From Bacteroidota bacterium (GTDB lineage: Bacteria > Bacteroidota > Rhodothermia > JANXDC01), in assembly GCA_025998875.1 (NCBI GenBank), contig AP024675.1, forward strand, positions 558,001-622,000: a DNA stretch of 64,000 bases, written 5' to 3'. Position 1 is the first letter of the stretch. Each line of letters begins with the position of its first letter. The notes below the pieces were generated by a model. It was not told where the DNA came from. It searched no databases and saw only the letters and a list, made by a program, of their open reading frames with translations. This document shows positions 44,524 through 54,498 of this stretch, in pieces. Both the position numbers and the translations under genes were made by a program.

Positions 44524-45902
44524 ACAGGATCCTGCTCTGCCTCTGCTTGGCGCTGAGCCTTCCCGGCCCGCTTGCCGCCCAGAACCCATCCGAGGAAGCG
44601 GAGCGCTACATGGAGCGCGCCTCTGAGCTGGGCGGACGGGGACGCTACGCGGAGGCCGCGCTGTTGTACGGCAACGCGGCGCGCCTGTTTGCGCAAACCG
44701 GCCGCCGAGAGGCCGCCGTAATCGCCTACGACAGCCTGGGCCAGTGCCTGATGCGCCAGAGTCGTTTCTGGGAAGCGCTGGAAGCCTACAACGCCGCGCT
44801 CCAGCTAGACTTGAGCTATCTGCGGGCATACCTGGCCAAGGCGCGCCTGTATCTGGACACCCGACAGCCCCGCAACGCACTCACCGCCCTGGAAGAGGCC
44901 GAAAAGCTGGCGCCGGATCACCTGGAGCGGCTGCAGCTGTTGGGACGAGTCTATCTTATGCTGGGCCAACCGGCCGAGGCCGCGCAGGTCTGGAAACACA
45001 TCATCCGACTCGACCCCCGCCCGGAACGGCAACTGGCCCGCTGCATGGTGCTGGAAGCCTGGCGCGAACAGCTTCAACAGCTCCAGGCCCCCGATAGCCT
45101 GCACCGGACCGTGGCGCTGGAGCTGGGGCATTGCTACCTGGCGGCGGGCGAACCGGAAAAGGCCGCTCTCTACTTCCAGGAGGCCATGCGAAAGCTCACC
45201 CCGGAGCCCTTTTTAGGATTGGCCCGGGCACGTCTGGCACAGGGGAACCGAACAGAGGCGCAAGCTGTGCTCGAACAGGCGATCGGACTAGCTGAGCAAG
45301 CGCCGGATCCGGCGGCGGTATACCGTCAGCTCGCCGAGCTCTTCGATGCGGCTGGCGCCCCGGATCGGGCTGTGCGCATGCGCCAGCGCGCCCTGGAGAA
45401 AGAGATCCGGCAGCAGGTTCAGCGTTCCGCTGTTTCCCTGCAGCAGGCCTACGAGCGCTCGCTGTTCTGGTGGCAGCTGGAGACCGGTTACGGCTGGTGG
45501 ATGCGCTTCGACCCTTCCGATCCGCTACAGATCCGCTCCCACTGGCAAGCCCGACAAACTTACTGGAACGCCCAGCTTACGGTGCGCATTCTGCGCAGCC
45601 CCCTGCAGGCCGGTCTGGGATATAGCCAGGACGGGGCGGAGAGGTGGCAGTATCTGTATGGCAGCCTGGGGGTGAACTTCACCGATCCCTATGAGGCCTT
45701 CAGCTGGGTTCTGGTACCCGCCTTTCGCTACGGAGCCAACCCCCGCAATCTGAACTCTTTTACCTACGAGTTTCACCTGCTTCTGGGGATCCGACTGTTG
45801 TTTTTGTCCCTGGGAGGAGAGCTGGTCCTGCATCGTCCGCTTCCGGACGAAGCCGCCTGGCGAGCCCTGACGGGCGCCTTTCTGCGCCTGCACCTAAATT
45901 AG
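44520..45902 (+). CDS. Secreted TPR-repeat protein with C-terminal beta-rich domain
   Basis: The signal peptide reads NRILLCLCLALSLPGPLAAQ and starts exactly at the metF stop. The only start codon that fits is CTG 44520, overlapping as CTGA; the nearest in-frame ATG (44403) would put 39 non-signal residues first. About 460 residues. Tetratricopeptide-type helical repeats run from ~residue 25 to 305 (YMERASELGGRGRYAEAALL, SLGQCLMRQSRFWEALEAYN, AYLAKARLYLDTRQPRNALT). The last ~120 residues (WWQLETGYGWWMRFDP onwards) are aromatic and strand-like, resembling an outer-membrane barrel fragment. The role is unknown. Confidence 0.72.
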   Translation: MNRILLCLCLALSLPGPLAAQNPSEEAERYMERASELGGRGRYAEAALLYGNAARLFAQTGRREAAVIAYDSLGQCLMRQSRFWEALEAYNAALQLDLSYLRAYLAKARLYLDTRQPRNALTALEEAEKLAPDHLERLQLLGRVYLMLGQPAEAAQVWKHIIRLDPRPERQLARCMVLEAWREQLQQLQAPDSLHRTVALELGHCYLAAGEPEKAALYFQEAMRKLTPEPFLGLARARLAQGNRTEAQAVLEQAIGLAEQAPDPAAVYRQLAELFDAAGAPDRAVRMRQRALEKEIRQQVQRSAVSLQQAYERSLFWWQLETGYGWWMRFDPSDPLQIRSHWQARQTYWNAQLTVRILRSPLQAGLGYSQDGAERWQYLYGSLGVNFTDPYEAFSWVLVPAFRYGANPRNLNSFTYEFHLLLGIRLLFLSLGGELVLHRPLPDEAAWRALTGAFLRLHLN

Positions 45903-45903
45903 C

Positions 45904-46743
45904 TCATCGCGATAGCTTGCGCAGGACGCGGCGAAAGATCTCCGTCATCTTGGGCTCGGCCTCCTGGGCGGCGGCAACCACCTCCTCGTGTGTGAGGGGC
46001 TTTAAGGCTTCCGGGAAGCATTCATCCGTGATCACGGAGATCCCCAGCACCCGCATATTCATGTGCCGGGCCACGATCACCTCCGGTACGGTGGACATGC
46101 CCACCGCGTCGGCTCCGATCCAGCGCAGAAAGCGGTATTCCGCGCGTGTTTCCAGGTTCGGACCCGCCACCGCCACGTAGACCCCCTGCTGGAGCTTGAT
46201 TCTCGCCTCCAGGGCGGCTTCTTCGGCCAGCCGACAGAGCTCCGGATCGTAGGGCGCGCTCATGTCCGGAAAACGCGGGCCCAGCTCCGGGTCGTTGGGC
46301 CCGATCAAGGGGTTATCGCCCAGCAGGTTAATGTGATCGACGATGAGCATAACATCCCCGCGCCGGAACAGGGGATTCATCCCCCCCGCCGCGTTGGAGA
46401 TCAACAGCGTATCGACGCCCAGTTTTTTCATCACCCGAACGGGATAGGTGATCTGCTGCATCGTATACCCCTCGTAGTAATGGAAGCGCCCCTGCATGGC
46501 CACCACAGGGTGTCCCTCCAGGTGGCCAAACAGAAGGCGGCCGCTATGCCCCTCCACGGTCGAGAGGGGAAAATGGGGGATCTCCTGGTAGGGCACCACC
46601 TGGCTTAGCTCGATATCTTCGGCCAGCGCCCCCAGCCCGGTCCCAAGAATGATCCCGATCCGGGGCTCCAGGGTCGTGCGAGAGCGCAGAAATTCCAGGG
46701 TCTCTCGAAGCTGCTGGCGCAGCGCTTCCACGGAGATGGGCAT
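45904..46743 (-). CDS. Purine nucleoside phosphorylase, trimeric type I
   Basis: This 279-residue enzyme cleaves (deoxy)inosine or guanosine to base plus (deoxy)ribose-1-phosphate. Motifs are [16 protein letters not shown] (phosphate site), [72 protein letters not shown] (base-site Glu) and [15 protein letters not shown]. It converges on the TPR gene with 1 base between stops. The DivIVA gene lies 67 bases upstream on the same strand. Confidence 0.95.
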   Translation of the reverse strand: MPISVEALRQQLRETLEFLRSRTTLEPRIGIILGTGLGALAEDIELSQVVPYQEIPHFPLSTVEGHSGRLLFGHLEGHPVVAMQGRFHYYEGYTMQQITYPVRVMKKLGVDTLLISNAAGGMNPLFRRGDVMLIVDHINLLGDNPLIGPNDPELGPRFPDMSAPYDPELCRLAEEAALEARIKLQQGVYVAVAGPNLETRAEYRFLRWIGADAVGMSTVPEVIVARHMNMRVLGISVITDECFPEALKPLTHEEVVAAAQEAEPKMTEIFRRVLRKLSR

Positions 46744-46810
46744 GGGTCAACTCCTCTCTTTGAAGACTCCGGGGGCGAATTTGCGCCGACCGGTTCGGAT
46801 ACCGCAAGGC

Positions 46811-47467
46811 TCACTCCAGCTGATCCAGAATACGCCGAATCTGGCGGATCTCCTCTTCCGGGGTCACGGCAGGAGAGGGGCGAAGATCGGGGATCGGGGG
46901 GGCGGCGGGAGCTTCCCCCGCGGAGGGGGCTTGTTTCTGAGCGGCCGGCTCTTGCTCCAGCTCGGGGTCTAGTGACAACGACGGGCCGGAACCCGCATCG
47001 GCCCGCGTGGGCTCATCGGCCTCGGCCTCGAAGCGTTCCAGAAGGCGCAGTTCCGCCTCCAGAAGCGTACGGATTCGGGCCAGGATTTCCTGTCGCTGCC
47101 CGATGAGGCGGGCCAGCTGGGCCTGTAGCCGGGTGCGCTCCTCATGGGCGCGCATCAACAGCTCCCGTGCCTTGAGCTCGGCCTGATCCAGAAGCACCTG
47201 CGCCCGTTGTTCCGCATTGCTCACCAACTCGCGGGCCATCTCTCGAGAGGTGGCCAGAGTCTGCTGCAGGGCATCTTCCACCTTCTGGTAGTGCTCCAGC
47301 CGCTCCTGAAGCTCGCGGACCTGCCGACGCAGGGACTCGAGCTCTTCTTCCTGCTGTTCCCAGTACGTGGCCAGCGCACGCAGAAAGGCGTCTACCTCTT
47401 CGGGGTCGTATCCGCGCATCTTGCGCGCAAAACGCTGCTTGCGGATATCCTGAGCCGTCAGACGCAT
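46811..47467 (-). CDS. DivIVA-domain coiled-coil protein
   Basis: A GGAGAG site 7-12 bases upstream selects ATG 47467 over ATG 47473, giving MRLTAQDIRKQRFARKMRGY. This is the DivIVA N-terminal lipid-binding motif (IRxxxFxxxxRGYDxxEVDAFL). The 218-residue protein continues with a long coiled coil (about 35-150, rich in E, L, Q, R) and a disordered Pro/Ala tail that ends in an acidic helix (EEEIRQIRRILDQLE). DivIVA proteins sense negatively curved membrane at poles and septa. It is divergent from the TonB receptor gene. Confidence 0.87.
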   Translation of the reverse strand: MRLTAQDIRKQRFARKMRGYDPEEVDAFLRALATYWEQQEEELESLRRQVRELQERLEHYQKVEDALQQTLATSREMARELVSNAEQRAQVLLDQAELKARELLMRAHEERTRLQAQLARLIGQRQEILARIRTLLEAELRLLERFEAEADEPTRADAGSGPSLSLDPELEQEPAAQKQAPSAGEAPAAPPIPDLRPSPAVTPEEEIRQIRRILDQLE

Positions 47468-47551
47468 GGCCATCTCTCCGATCCCGGTTGCCTTGAATAT
47501 GGCCTTTTCCCCGCTGCGGCGCAACCGGGGCAGGAACTTCGCCCCGGAAAC

Positions 47552-47578
47552 CGAACGTTTCACGTTCGAAGAAACGTG
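47552..47578. promoter_or_regulatory. Overlapping inverted repeats in the divIVA-TonB receptor intergenic region
   Basis: CGAACGT (47552-47558), a 3-base gap and ACGTTCG (47562-47568) form a perfect 17-bp palindrome. An overlapping one pairs ACGTTTC (47555-47561) with GAAACGT (47571-47577). The block ends 14 bases before the receptor ATG, so it could be a repressor operator or a messenger hairpin covering the start. Confidence 0.5.
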
Positions 47579-47591
47579 CGCGGGAAACCCC

Positions 47592-50165
47592 ATGATCCTC
47601 TCATATAGAGGCCTTGTGCTCCTTCTTTTTGTGCTCCTTCCCGTAGGGATACGAGCCCAGAACGCGATCGTGCTCGGCCGTGTGATCGATCAGCAGAGCG
47701 GAGAAGGCCTTCCCGGAGCCGCCATACGGGTTCTGGACACCCCGATCGGCACAGCTACCGACAACCAGGGGCGGTTTCGCCTCGGAGGGCTTAAGCCTGG
47801 CTCCTACCGGCTGGAGGCCCGCATGCTGGGCTACGAGCCCCAGCTGCAGCAGGTAACGCTCCGGCCCGGAAGCACAGTCGAACTGCTCTTTGCCCTCCGC
47901 GAACAGGCCATCGAGATCGCCCCCGTGGAGGTGACGGCCGAACTGGTGCGCGATGCCCGGCGCACAGAGGCGGGCATCGTATCCCTGGAACCCCGCGCCG
48001 CGCGGGCGTTGGCCGGTGGATTTGAAGACGTGTTGCGCGCGCTACAGGTCGCCCCGGGCGTGATCGCCACCGGGGACTTCAGCGCCCAGCTTACCGTACG
48101 GGGAGGAGGTCCGGACCAAAACCTGATCCTGATCGATGAGGTCGAGGTCTTCAATCCGTATCGGCTCTACGGCACGATCTCCATGTTCAATCCGGCCCTC
48201 GTAGCCGATATTACCCTGCTGACCGGTGGATTTCCGGCCCGATACGGAGACCGGCTCTCCAGTGTGCTGGCCGTCACCCAACGAGAGGGCAGTCGGGCTG
48301 CGTCTTTCTCCGGAAACGCGAACATCAACATCGCCAGCGCCAATATCGTGGCCGAAGGCCGTCTGCCCTGGGAGGGATCCTGGCTGCTAAGCACGCGCCG
48401 TACGTACTACGATCTGATCGTGGGCCCGATCGTCAAATCGGCCGGCCTCCTCCAGGGCGACGTGGCGTTCCCGAACTTCTTCGATGTGCAGGCAAAGCTC
48501 CTCTTTCGCCCCCAACCCGCACACACCGTGGCGCTGAACGGGATTCTGAGCCGGGATGCCTTCGACCTCTACACAGCGGCTCAGGACACCTCCAGCCGAC
48601 TCCGGCGGCTGGAGGCGCAGGATCTTACCCGCAACGACGTACTGGCCCTGAGCTGGACGTATGCCCCTTCGGGACGCTGGGGCATGCGCTGGACCGCTTC
48701 CTGGTATCGCAACGGGGGCCGCTCCAACTTCGGGGCCGAATTCCTCCCCCGCGACGCTTCCCGGGATCTGCAGATCGTCGTCCGGGACACGGTCAATACG
48801 TTCACCTTCGAGTACGACCAGGCCTTCTCGTTTGCCAAGTGGAGCCTGGCCGGCCGGTTTTTTGGGCAATGGCATGACCATGAACTGGAGTTCGGACTGG
48901 GTGCTGATCTGCTGGAAAACGGGCTTTCTTATGAGCTGCGCCTGCTTAATGCGTTTTCGCGCGCCCTCTTTCAGGCTGTCCAGCAACTTCCCCGAGGGCC
49001 CGGAGCGTTTCCGGAACGCATCGATCAGCGCAGCCGCTATGAGCGCATGCACGTCTTCCTGCAGGATCGCTTCCGCATCGGCCAGCGGCTATACGCGCAA
49101 CCGGGCCTGCGGCTGGACCACTACGGCCTGCTGGGGAAACGCTACCTCTCCCCCCGCCTGAATCTGTCTTATCAGGTCGAAGATCAGACCACCCTGCGAG
49201 CCGCCTGGGGGATCTTCCGGCAATCGCCAGGGCTGGAGAAGCTCATCGATCAGAGCGTGGTTTTCGATTTCTCCAACCCCACGCGGCTGAGTCGGCTGCA
49301 GGCGGAGACCGCTTTTCACTACGTTCTGGGCCTGGAACGGTGGCTTGACAGGCGCTGGGTGCTGCGCCTGGAGGCCTACTACAAGCATATGCGCGACCTC
49401 CTGGTGCAGAGCAAAACCGTCCGGCCTGTATGGCGGGCCGAGCCCCTGCCGGGAACCGAAACTCGACCCAACGATCCGAGTGCCTACAGGATCGTGCAAC
49501 GCTATGAGGAGGTGCTCGAGGCCCTTCCGGTCAACGCCGGACGAGGCCGGGCCTATGGGATCGAGCTCGTCGTGGAGAAGCGCCGCTCCGGCCCTCAGGA
49601 CCGGCTCAACGGCTGGATGAGTTACGCCTACGCGCACGCGTATCGGGAGCGAGACGGGTATCGGATCCCCTTCCACTACGACCGTCGCCATGTGGCCAAT
49701 CTCGTGCTGCAATACCGCATCGGCCGCGCCTGGGAGCTCGGACTCACCTGGCGCTACGGCTCCGGCTTCCCCTACACGCCCGCCATCGGGTACGAGCCTC
49801 TGGTGGTAAGCGAACTCAACACGGCCGATCCCTCCCGTCCCCCGGAGGTGCGCATCGCCACCCATGCCGTCACGGGGCTGGTGCGCTACCGACCCGTCTT
49901 CGGTCCGGAATCCCAACAGAACAGCGCCCGCCTTCCGGACTACCACCGTCTGGACGTGCGCCTAAGCTATCGGATTAAGCGAAGCGCAACCCGCTGGGAG
50001 CTGTATCTGGACGTGATCAACCTGTATAACCGCAAAAATGTGCTCTCCTATCGCTACCGCGTAGAGGTTGATCCTTCACGGCCGCAGGACCGGCCCCGAC
50101 TCGTCCGGGAAGCGACCACGATGTTTCCCATCCTGCCCACATTGGGCTTCAACGTGGTCTTCTAG
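47592..50165 (+). CDS. TonB-dependent outer-membrane receptor with carboxypeptidase-regulatory-like domain
   Basis: ATG 47592 gives a signal peptide (ILSYRGLVLLLFVLLPVG, cleavage after IRAQ). The 857-residue protein has a carboxypeptidase-regulatory-like beta-sandwich (GRVIDQQSGEGLPGAAIRVL, about 25-105) and a plug domain (LRALQVAPGVIATGDFSAQL, TVRGGGPDQNLILIDEVEVF, GGFPARYGDRLSSVLAV). A long beta-barrel ends in GFNVVF with a terminal Phe, the barrel signature. No SusD partner follows, so this is not a Sus-type glycan pair; siderophore, vitamin or peptide uptake is possible. No clear ribosome site is seen, and inverted repeats lie just upstream. Confidence 0.92.
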   Translation: MILSYRGLVLLLFVLLPVGIRAQNAIVLGRVIDQQSGEGLPGAAIRVLDTPIGTATDNQGRFRLGGLKPGSYRLEARMLGYEPQLQQVTLRPGSTVELLFALREQAIEIAPVEVTAELVRDARRTEAGIVSLEPRAARALAGGFEDVLRALQVAPGVIATGDFSAQLTVRGGGPDQNLILIDEVEVFNPYRLYGTISMFNPALVADITLLTGGFPARYGDRLSSVLAVTQREGSRAASFSGNANINIASANIVAEGRLPWEGSWLLSTRRTYYDLIVGPIVKSAGLLQGDVAFPNFFDVQAKLLFRPQPAHTVALNGILSRDAFDLYTAAQDTSSRLRRLEAQDLTRNDVLALSWTYAPSGRWGMRWTASWYRNGGRSNFGAEFLPRDASRDLQIVVRDTVNTFTFEYDQAFSFAKWSLAGRFFGQWHDHELEFGLGADLLENGLSYELRLLNAFSRALFQAVQQLPRGPGAFPERIDQRSRYERMHVFLQDRFRIGQRLYAQPGLRLDHYGLLGKRYLSPRLNLSYQVEDQTTLRAAWGIFRQSPGLEKLIDQSVVFDFSNPTRLSRLQAETAFHYVLGLERWLDRRWVLRLEAYYKHMRDLLVQSKTVRPVWRAEPLPGTETRPNDPSAYRIVQRYEEVLEALPVNAGRGRAYGIELVVEKRRSGPQDRLNGWMSYAYAHAYRERDGYRIPFHYDRRHVANLVLQYRIGRAWELGLTWRYGSGFPYTPAIGYEPLVVSELNTADPSRPPEVRIATHAVTGLVRYRPVFGPESQQNSARLPDYHRLDVRLSYRIKRSATRWELYLDVINLYNRKNVLSYRYRVEVDPSRPQDRPRLVREATTMFPILPTLGFNVVF

Positions 50166-50169
50166 GCCC

Positions 50170-53016
50170 TCAGCGGCTCAGATACAGAGAGCGGATCTTA
50201 TAGGGGCGCTGAAAATGCTCATCGCGGAGGTCGCGCACAAAGACGATCGCCTCTCCCGTCGACTTCATCTCCGGGCCCAGCTCGCGCTCAACCTCCGGGA
50301 ATTTTTCAAAGGAGAAGACGGGCTCCTTGATCGCATACCCCTCCAGACGCGGCTGCAGAAGATGACGAAACTCGCGCAGTTTGCGTCCGAGCATAAGGCG
50401 TGTGGCGATATCGGCCAGCGGCACCCCCGTGGCCTTGGCCACAAAGGGCACGGTGCGGCTGGCGCGAGGGTTGGCCTCGATGACATAGACCACTTCGTTC
50501 TGCACGACAAACTGTACGTTGATGGCGCCCACTACCTGAAGCCTTCGGGCGATACGCTCGGTGTAATCCCGTATCGTGGCCTGGATCTCCTCGGAGAGGG
50601 AAAACGGGGGTAAGACGGCCGTCGAATCTCCGGAGTGCACACCGGCCGGCTCGATGTGCTGCATGATCCCGCCGATGTAGATCTCCTCCCCGTCGAAGAG
50701 CGCATCCACATCGACCTCGATGCCGTTTTCCAGAAACCGGTCGATGAGCAGTACATTATCCGGCAACATCTCGTAGATGCGCTGCACGTAGGCGGCCAGC
50801 TCCTCATCGTTGACCGCAATGCGCATGCCCTGGCCGCCGAGCACATAGCTGGGCCGGACCAGCACAGGGTATCCAATCCGGCGAGCTACATTGATTGCCT
50901 CCCCCACGGAATGGGCCACCCCGTAGGGCGGATACGGAATGCCCAGTTCCCGGAGCAGATCGGAAAACTTACCCCGGTCCTCGGCCAGATCCAGGGACTC
51001 GAAGGCCGTGCCCAGAATCGGGAACCCGTGCTCGTGTAGCTTCTGGGCCAGTTTGAGCGCGGTCTGTCCCCCGAGCTGGACAATCACCCCTATCGGCTGC
51101 TCATGTTCCAGAATATCCCGCACCCGCTCCCAGTACAGGGGTTCGAAATAGAGCTTATCGGCCACATCGAAGTCGGTCGATACCGTCTCCGGATTGCAGT
51201 TGATCATGATCGCCTCATAGCCCTCCTGGCGCGCGGCCAGCACCCCGTGGACACAGGAATAGTCGAACTCGATGCCCTGTCCAATCCGATTCGGCCCGCT
51301 TCCCAGGATGACCACCTTGGGCCGATCGGAGCGAACGGATTCGTTCTCCGGCGGATTGCCCCAGGCGTCCTCGCGCTCGTAGGCGGAGTAGTAATACGGG
51401 GTCTCCGCCGGAAACTCCGCCGCACAGGTGTCCACGAGTTTGAATACGGGCCGTATCCCCCAGGACTGGCGCAGCTTGCGCACCTCCTCTTCCCTCACTT
51501 CGCCCTGCAGGAGATGGGCGATCTGGGCATCCGAAAAGCCGGCTTGCTTGAGCTCCAGGAGGAAGTCCCGGGGCAGGGTGCGCGGCGTATACCGACGGGC
51601 TTCTCGTTCCAGCTCGACCAGATAGCGGATCTGATGCAGGAACCAGGGGTCGATGCGCGTGATGTCATAGACCTCTTCGACCGAAGCCCCGAGCGCGAAG
51701 GCGTTTCGGATCTGCAGAAGCCGATCCCAGTACGGCCTGCGCAGGCGTTTGCGCACAAGCTGGGGATCGAGCACATCGCGGCCGTCCATGCCCAGCCCAT
51801 CCCGGCCGACCTCGAGCGACTGCCAGGCCTTCTGCAGGGCTTCCAGGAAGGTCCGGCCAATGGCCATCACCTCGCCTACGGCCTTCATCTGCATGCCGAG
51901 CTCTTCATCGGCGCCCGGGAATTTGTCGAAGTTCCACCGGGGGATTTTGACCACCACATAGTCGAGCGCGGGCTCGAAGCAGGCGCTTGTGGTGCCCGTA
52001 ACATCGTTGGGCAGCTCATCGAGCGTGTATCCGATGGCCAGTCGGGCGGCAACCTTGGCGATGGGATACCCTGTGGCCTTGGAGGCCAGGGCCGAGGAGC
52101 GGCTCACCCGTGGATTAATTTCAATGGCCACCATGCGCTCCGTCTTCGGGTCCACAGCAAACTGCACGTTGCACCCCCCGGCGAAATTGCCGATGGAGCG
52201 CATCATCCGGATCGCCATATCGCGCATCTGCTGATAGAGGCGATCACTCAACGTCTGCGCGGGAGCCACGGTGACGGAATCCCCGGTATGAATGCCCATG
52301 GGGTCGACGTTCTCAATGGAGCAGACGATAATCACGTTATCGTGGCGATCGCGCAAAAGTTCAAGCTCGAACTCCTTCCAGCCGTAGATGGACTCCTCGA
52401 TGAGCACCTCGTGCACGGGGCTCATCTCCAGACCTCGGAGCACTCTGCGCTCGAACTCCTCCCGCGTCCAGACGATCCCGGCCCCGGTTCCCCCGAGGGT
52501 AAAGGAGGGCCGGATGACAAGGGGGAAACCGATCTCCTCGGCAATCTCCTTGGCTTCCAGCAGGCTGCGGGCCAGACGGCTGCGCGGGATATCGATGCCG
52601 ATGCGCATCATAAGGTCTCGGAAGGCCTGCCGATCTTCCGTGATGCGGATGGCGGTAATGTCGGCCCCGATAATCTCAATACCCTGCTCGCGCCAGAAGC
52701 CCTCATTTTCCAGTTCCACGGCCAGGTTGAGCGCCGTCTGCCCGCCCATGGTGGGCAGCACGGCGTCTGGTTTCTCTAGTAGGGCCACCTCACGCACGTT
52801 TTCCGCGCTCAGAGGCCGCAGGTATACCCGATCGGCTATCATGGGATCGGTCATGATGGTGGCCGGATTGGAGTTGATAAGCACCACCTCAATGCCCTCG
52901 GCACGCAGGGCACGACAGGCCTGGGTGCCGGAGTAGTCGAATTCACAGGCCTGTCCGATCACAATTGGACCGGAACCGATGATGAGGACCTTGCGGATGT
53001 CATCACGTTTCGGCAT
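50170..53016 (-). CDS. carB: Carbamoyl-phosphate synthase large subunit, short form without allosteric domain
   Basis: CarB makes carbamoyl phosphate from bicarbonate, ammonia (from CarA) and two ATP for pyrimidine and arginine synthesis. The protein has two ATP-grasp halves. The first (from [20 protein letters not shown]) includes [11 protein letters not shown] and ends near residue 400. An oligomerisation region follows. The second half (from [20 protein letters not shown]) has [20 protein letters not shown] and [20 protein letters not shown]. It ends at residue 948 shortly after [10 protein letters not shown] with a 20-residue tail, so the ~130-residue C-terminal MGS-like allosteric domain of E. 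coli CarB (1073 residues) is absent. Similar short forms are known to me from Bacteroidota. It starts 6 bases after carA. Confidence 0.95.
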   Translation of the reverse strand: MPKRDDIRKVLIIGSGPIVIGQACEFDYSGTQACRALRAEGIEVVLINSNPATIMTDPMIADRVYLRPLSAENVREVALLEKPDAVLPTMGGQTALNLAVELENEGFWREQGIEIIGADITAIRITEDRQAFRDLMMRIGIDIPRSRLARSLLEAKEIAEEIGFPLVIRPSFTLGGTGAGIVWTREEFERRVLRGLEMSPVHEVLIEESIYGWKEFELELLRDRHDNVIIVCSIENVDPMGIHTGDSVTVAPAQTLSDRLYQQMRDMAIRMMRSIGNFAGGCNVQFAVDPKTERMVAIEINPRVSRSSALASKATGYPIAKVAARLAIGYTLDELPNDVTGTTSACFEPALDYVVVKIPRWNFDKFPGADEELGMQMKAVGEVMAIGRTFLEALQKAWQSLEVGRDGLGMDGRDVLDPQLVRKRLRRPYWDRLLQIRNAFALGASVEEVYDITRIDPWFLHQIRYLVELEREARRYTPRTLPRDFLLELKQAGFSDAQIAHLLQGEVREEEVRKLRQSWGIRPVFKLVDTCAAEFPAETPYYYSAYEREDAWGNPPENESVRSDRPKVVILGSGPNRIGQGIEFDYSCVHGVLAARQEGYEAIMINCNPETVSTDFDVADKLYFEPLYWERVRDILEHEQPIGVIVQLGGQTALKLAQKLHEHGFPILGTAFESLDLAEDRGKFSDLLRELGIPYPPYGVAHSVGEAINVARRIGYPVLVRPSYVLGGQGMRIAVNDEELAAYVQRIYEMLPDNVLLIDRFLENGIEVDVDALFDGEEIYIGGIMQHIEPAGVHSGDSTAVLPPFSLSEEIQATIRDYTERIARRLQVVGAINVQFVVQNEVVYVIEANPRASRTVPFVAKATGVPLADIATRLMLGRKLREFRHLLQPRLEGYAIKEPVFSFEKFPEVERELGPEMKSTGEAIVFVRDLRDEHFQRPYKIRSLYLSR

Positions 53017-53022
53017 GGCACC

Positions 53023-54141
53023 TCAACAGGCTACTTTCTGTGTGACATACACCTCCAGTCGGGCCCGAAACTCGTCGAAGAGGTAGCGGCTATCGTGGGG
53101 GCCTGGACAGGCTTCCGGGTGATACTGCACGCAGAAGGCGTTGCGCCCCACAAATTCGAGCCCTTCGACGGTGTGATCGTTCAGGTTGAGGTGGCTGATC
53201 CGGGCCACCGTGGGATCTATGGAATCGGCCGCTACGGCGAAGCCGTGGTTCTGCGTGGTGATCTCTACACGGCCCGTCTGCAGGTTTTTGACCGGATGGT
53301 TGGCCCCGCGATGTCCGGTGTGCATTTTGTAGACCGTACAACCCGAAGCCAGGGCCATCAGCTGATGTCCCAGGCAGATCCCGAACAGGGGCAGGTCGGT
53401 CTGCTCCAGGAAGAAACGCACAGTCTGGATCGCATACGGCATCGCGTTCGGATCGCCCGGCCCGTTGGAGAAAAACACCCCGTCCGGGTTCCAGGCCAGC
53501 ACGGCCTCCACAGGTGTACGGGCCGGAAAGACGCGCAGCGTGCATCCGCGACTGCGCAGCTGCTCAAGAATACTGCGTTTGACCCCGTAGTCGTAGACCG
53601 CCACCCGAAAGGGACCATCGGAGGGCAATTCGTAGGGGTCCGGCGTGCTCACCCGGGAGGCCAGCTCCAACCCCTGCATGGAGGGCCAGCGGCGCGCTTT
53701 TTCCACCAGGCTTTCGTTGTCCAGATCTACTGAGGAAATCACCGCGTTCATGGCCCCCTTGTGCCGCAACAGCCGCACGAGCATGCGCGTATCGACGCCC
53801 GTGATCCCCACGATCCCGTGGCGGTCCAGCCATTCATCCAGCGAGGTGTCCGCATGCGGGTTCGAGTAGACGTACGAAAAGGCGCGCACAATTACGCCCT
53901 GCACCATAGGGCGGGGAGCCTCGGAATGCTCTTCTGTAACCCCGTAGTTGCCGATATGGGGATAGCTCATCATCATGAGCTGGCCGTAATAGGACGGATC
54001 GGTGAAGATCTCCTGATATCCCGTCATGCTCGTATTGAAACACAGCTCCCCGGCCGCCTCTCCCAGACGACCGATAGCCCATCCGGATACCACCGTACCG
54101 TCGGCCAGAGCCAGCTTGGCGGGAACCCGTTTGTGCGGCAT
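53023..54141 (-). CDS. carA: Carbamoyl-phosphate synthase small (glutaminase) subunit
   Basis: This 372-residue protein takes ammonia from glutamine and channels it to CarB. It shows GWAIGRLGEAAGELCFNTSM then TGYQEIFTDPSYYGQ, the class I glutaminase motif LPLFGICLGHQLMALASG (nucleophile Cys), and the His/Glu part in NHGFAV and YHPEACPGPHDSRYLFDEF. ATG 54141 is chosen for its GGAGG/GAGGTG site; ATG 54159 six codons earlier has none. It is the first gene of carAB. The 190 bases upstream contain TACAAT (54292-54287, minus strand) as a possible -10 box. Confidence 0.95.
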   Translation of the reverse strand: MPHKRVPAKLALADGTVVSGWAIGRLGEAAGELCFNTSMTGYQEIFTDPSYYGQLMMMSYPHIGNYGVTEEHSEAPRPMVQGVIVRAFSYVYSNPHADTSLDEWLDRHGIVGITGVDTRMLVRLLRHKGAMNAVISSVDLDNESLVEKARRWPSMQGLELASRVSTPDPYELPSDGPFRVAVYDYGVKRSILEQLRSRGCTLRVFPARTPVEAVLAWNPDGVFFSNGPGDPNAMPYAIQTVRFFLEQTDLPLFGICLGHQLMALASGCTVYKMHTGHRGANHPVKNLQTGRVEITTQNHGFAVAADSIDPTVARISHLNLNDHTVEGLEFVGRNAFCVQYHPEACPGPHDSRYLFDEFRARLEVYVTQKVAC

Positions 54142-54331
54142 CACCTCGTCACCCTCCATATGTTTTCATGCCTGCCCCAGAGCCCACGGAAGATGCATGC
54201 CTCTCAGGGGAAACGCATCCCCTCGGCGCCCCCTCGATGCAGGACGTCACGCCCCTCGTCTTGGAGCAAGGGCCGACCGAGCCGGCATTGTAGCGAAGCT
54301 CCGTCCCCCCTATCCAGAACCCGACGGACAT

Positions 54332-54356
54332 AAAAAAAGCGGCGCTGCGGCCGCTT
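54332..54356 (-). terminator. Intrinsic terminator, minus strand
   Basis: AAGCGGC (54343-54337 side) pairs with GCCGCTT (54356-54350 side) around a 6-base loop, and seven T follow on the minus strand (54338-54332). It ends the candidate small RNA and any read-through from the CDF gene, and it shields carA. Confidence 0.85.
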
Positions 54357-54493
54357 GCGAAGGACGTCAGAGGCTTTCTTCCACTTCCCGGATGCCATAT
54401 CCCCCTGCCGATCGCAAGCAGACCTGCCACGGCGCCAGCGTCCTGGCCTCGTCGTCGACGGGATATGAGCAACTGCCCGGGCATCGAGTATTC
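54332..54493 (-). ncRNA. Candidate structured small RNA, ~160 bases
   Basis: The minus-strand unit begins about 6 bases after a promoter box (TATCTTCG at 54506-54499) and ends in a hairpin plus seven T. A long helix is visible. CCCGGG (54481-54476) pairs with TCCGGG (54392-54387), TGC (54471-54469) with GCA (54395-54393), and CATATCCC (54467-54460) with GGGATATG (54403-54396). That makes 17 pairs with two bulges. The apical ~56 bases contain GCCAG/CTGGC (54447-54443 with 54438-54434). Length and a long rod are reminiscent of 6S RNA, but I cannot confirm that. The alternative is a carA leader with an attenuator. Confidence 0.5.
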
Positions 54494-54498
54494 GGGCG

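Noticed and set aside
51103-52779. A 558-codon plus-strand frame opposite carB
   Set aside because: It is a shadow of carB codon usage; no ribosome site, signal or recognisable motif, while carB is unambiguous.
54332-54493. Naming the candidate small RNA as 6S RNA
   Set aside because: Length and rod shape fit loosely, but I could not place a convincing central open bubble or pair the extreme 5' and 3' ends, so no family name is given.
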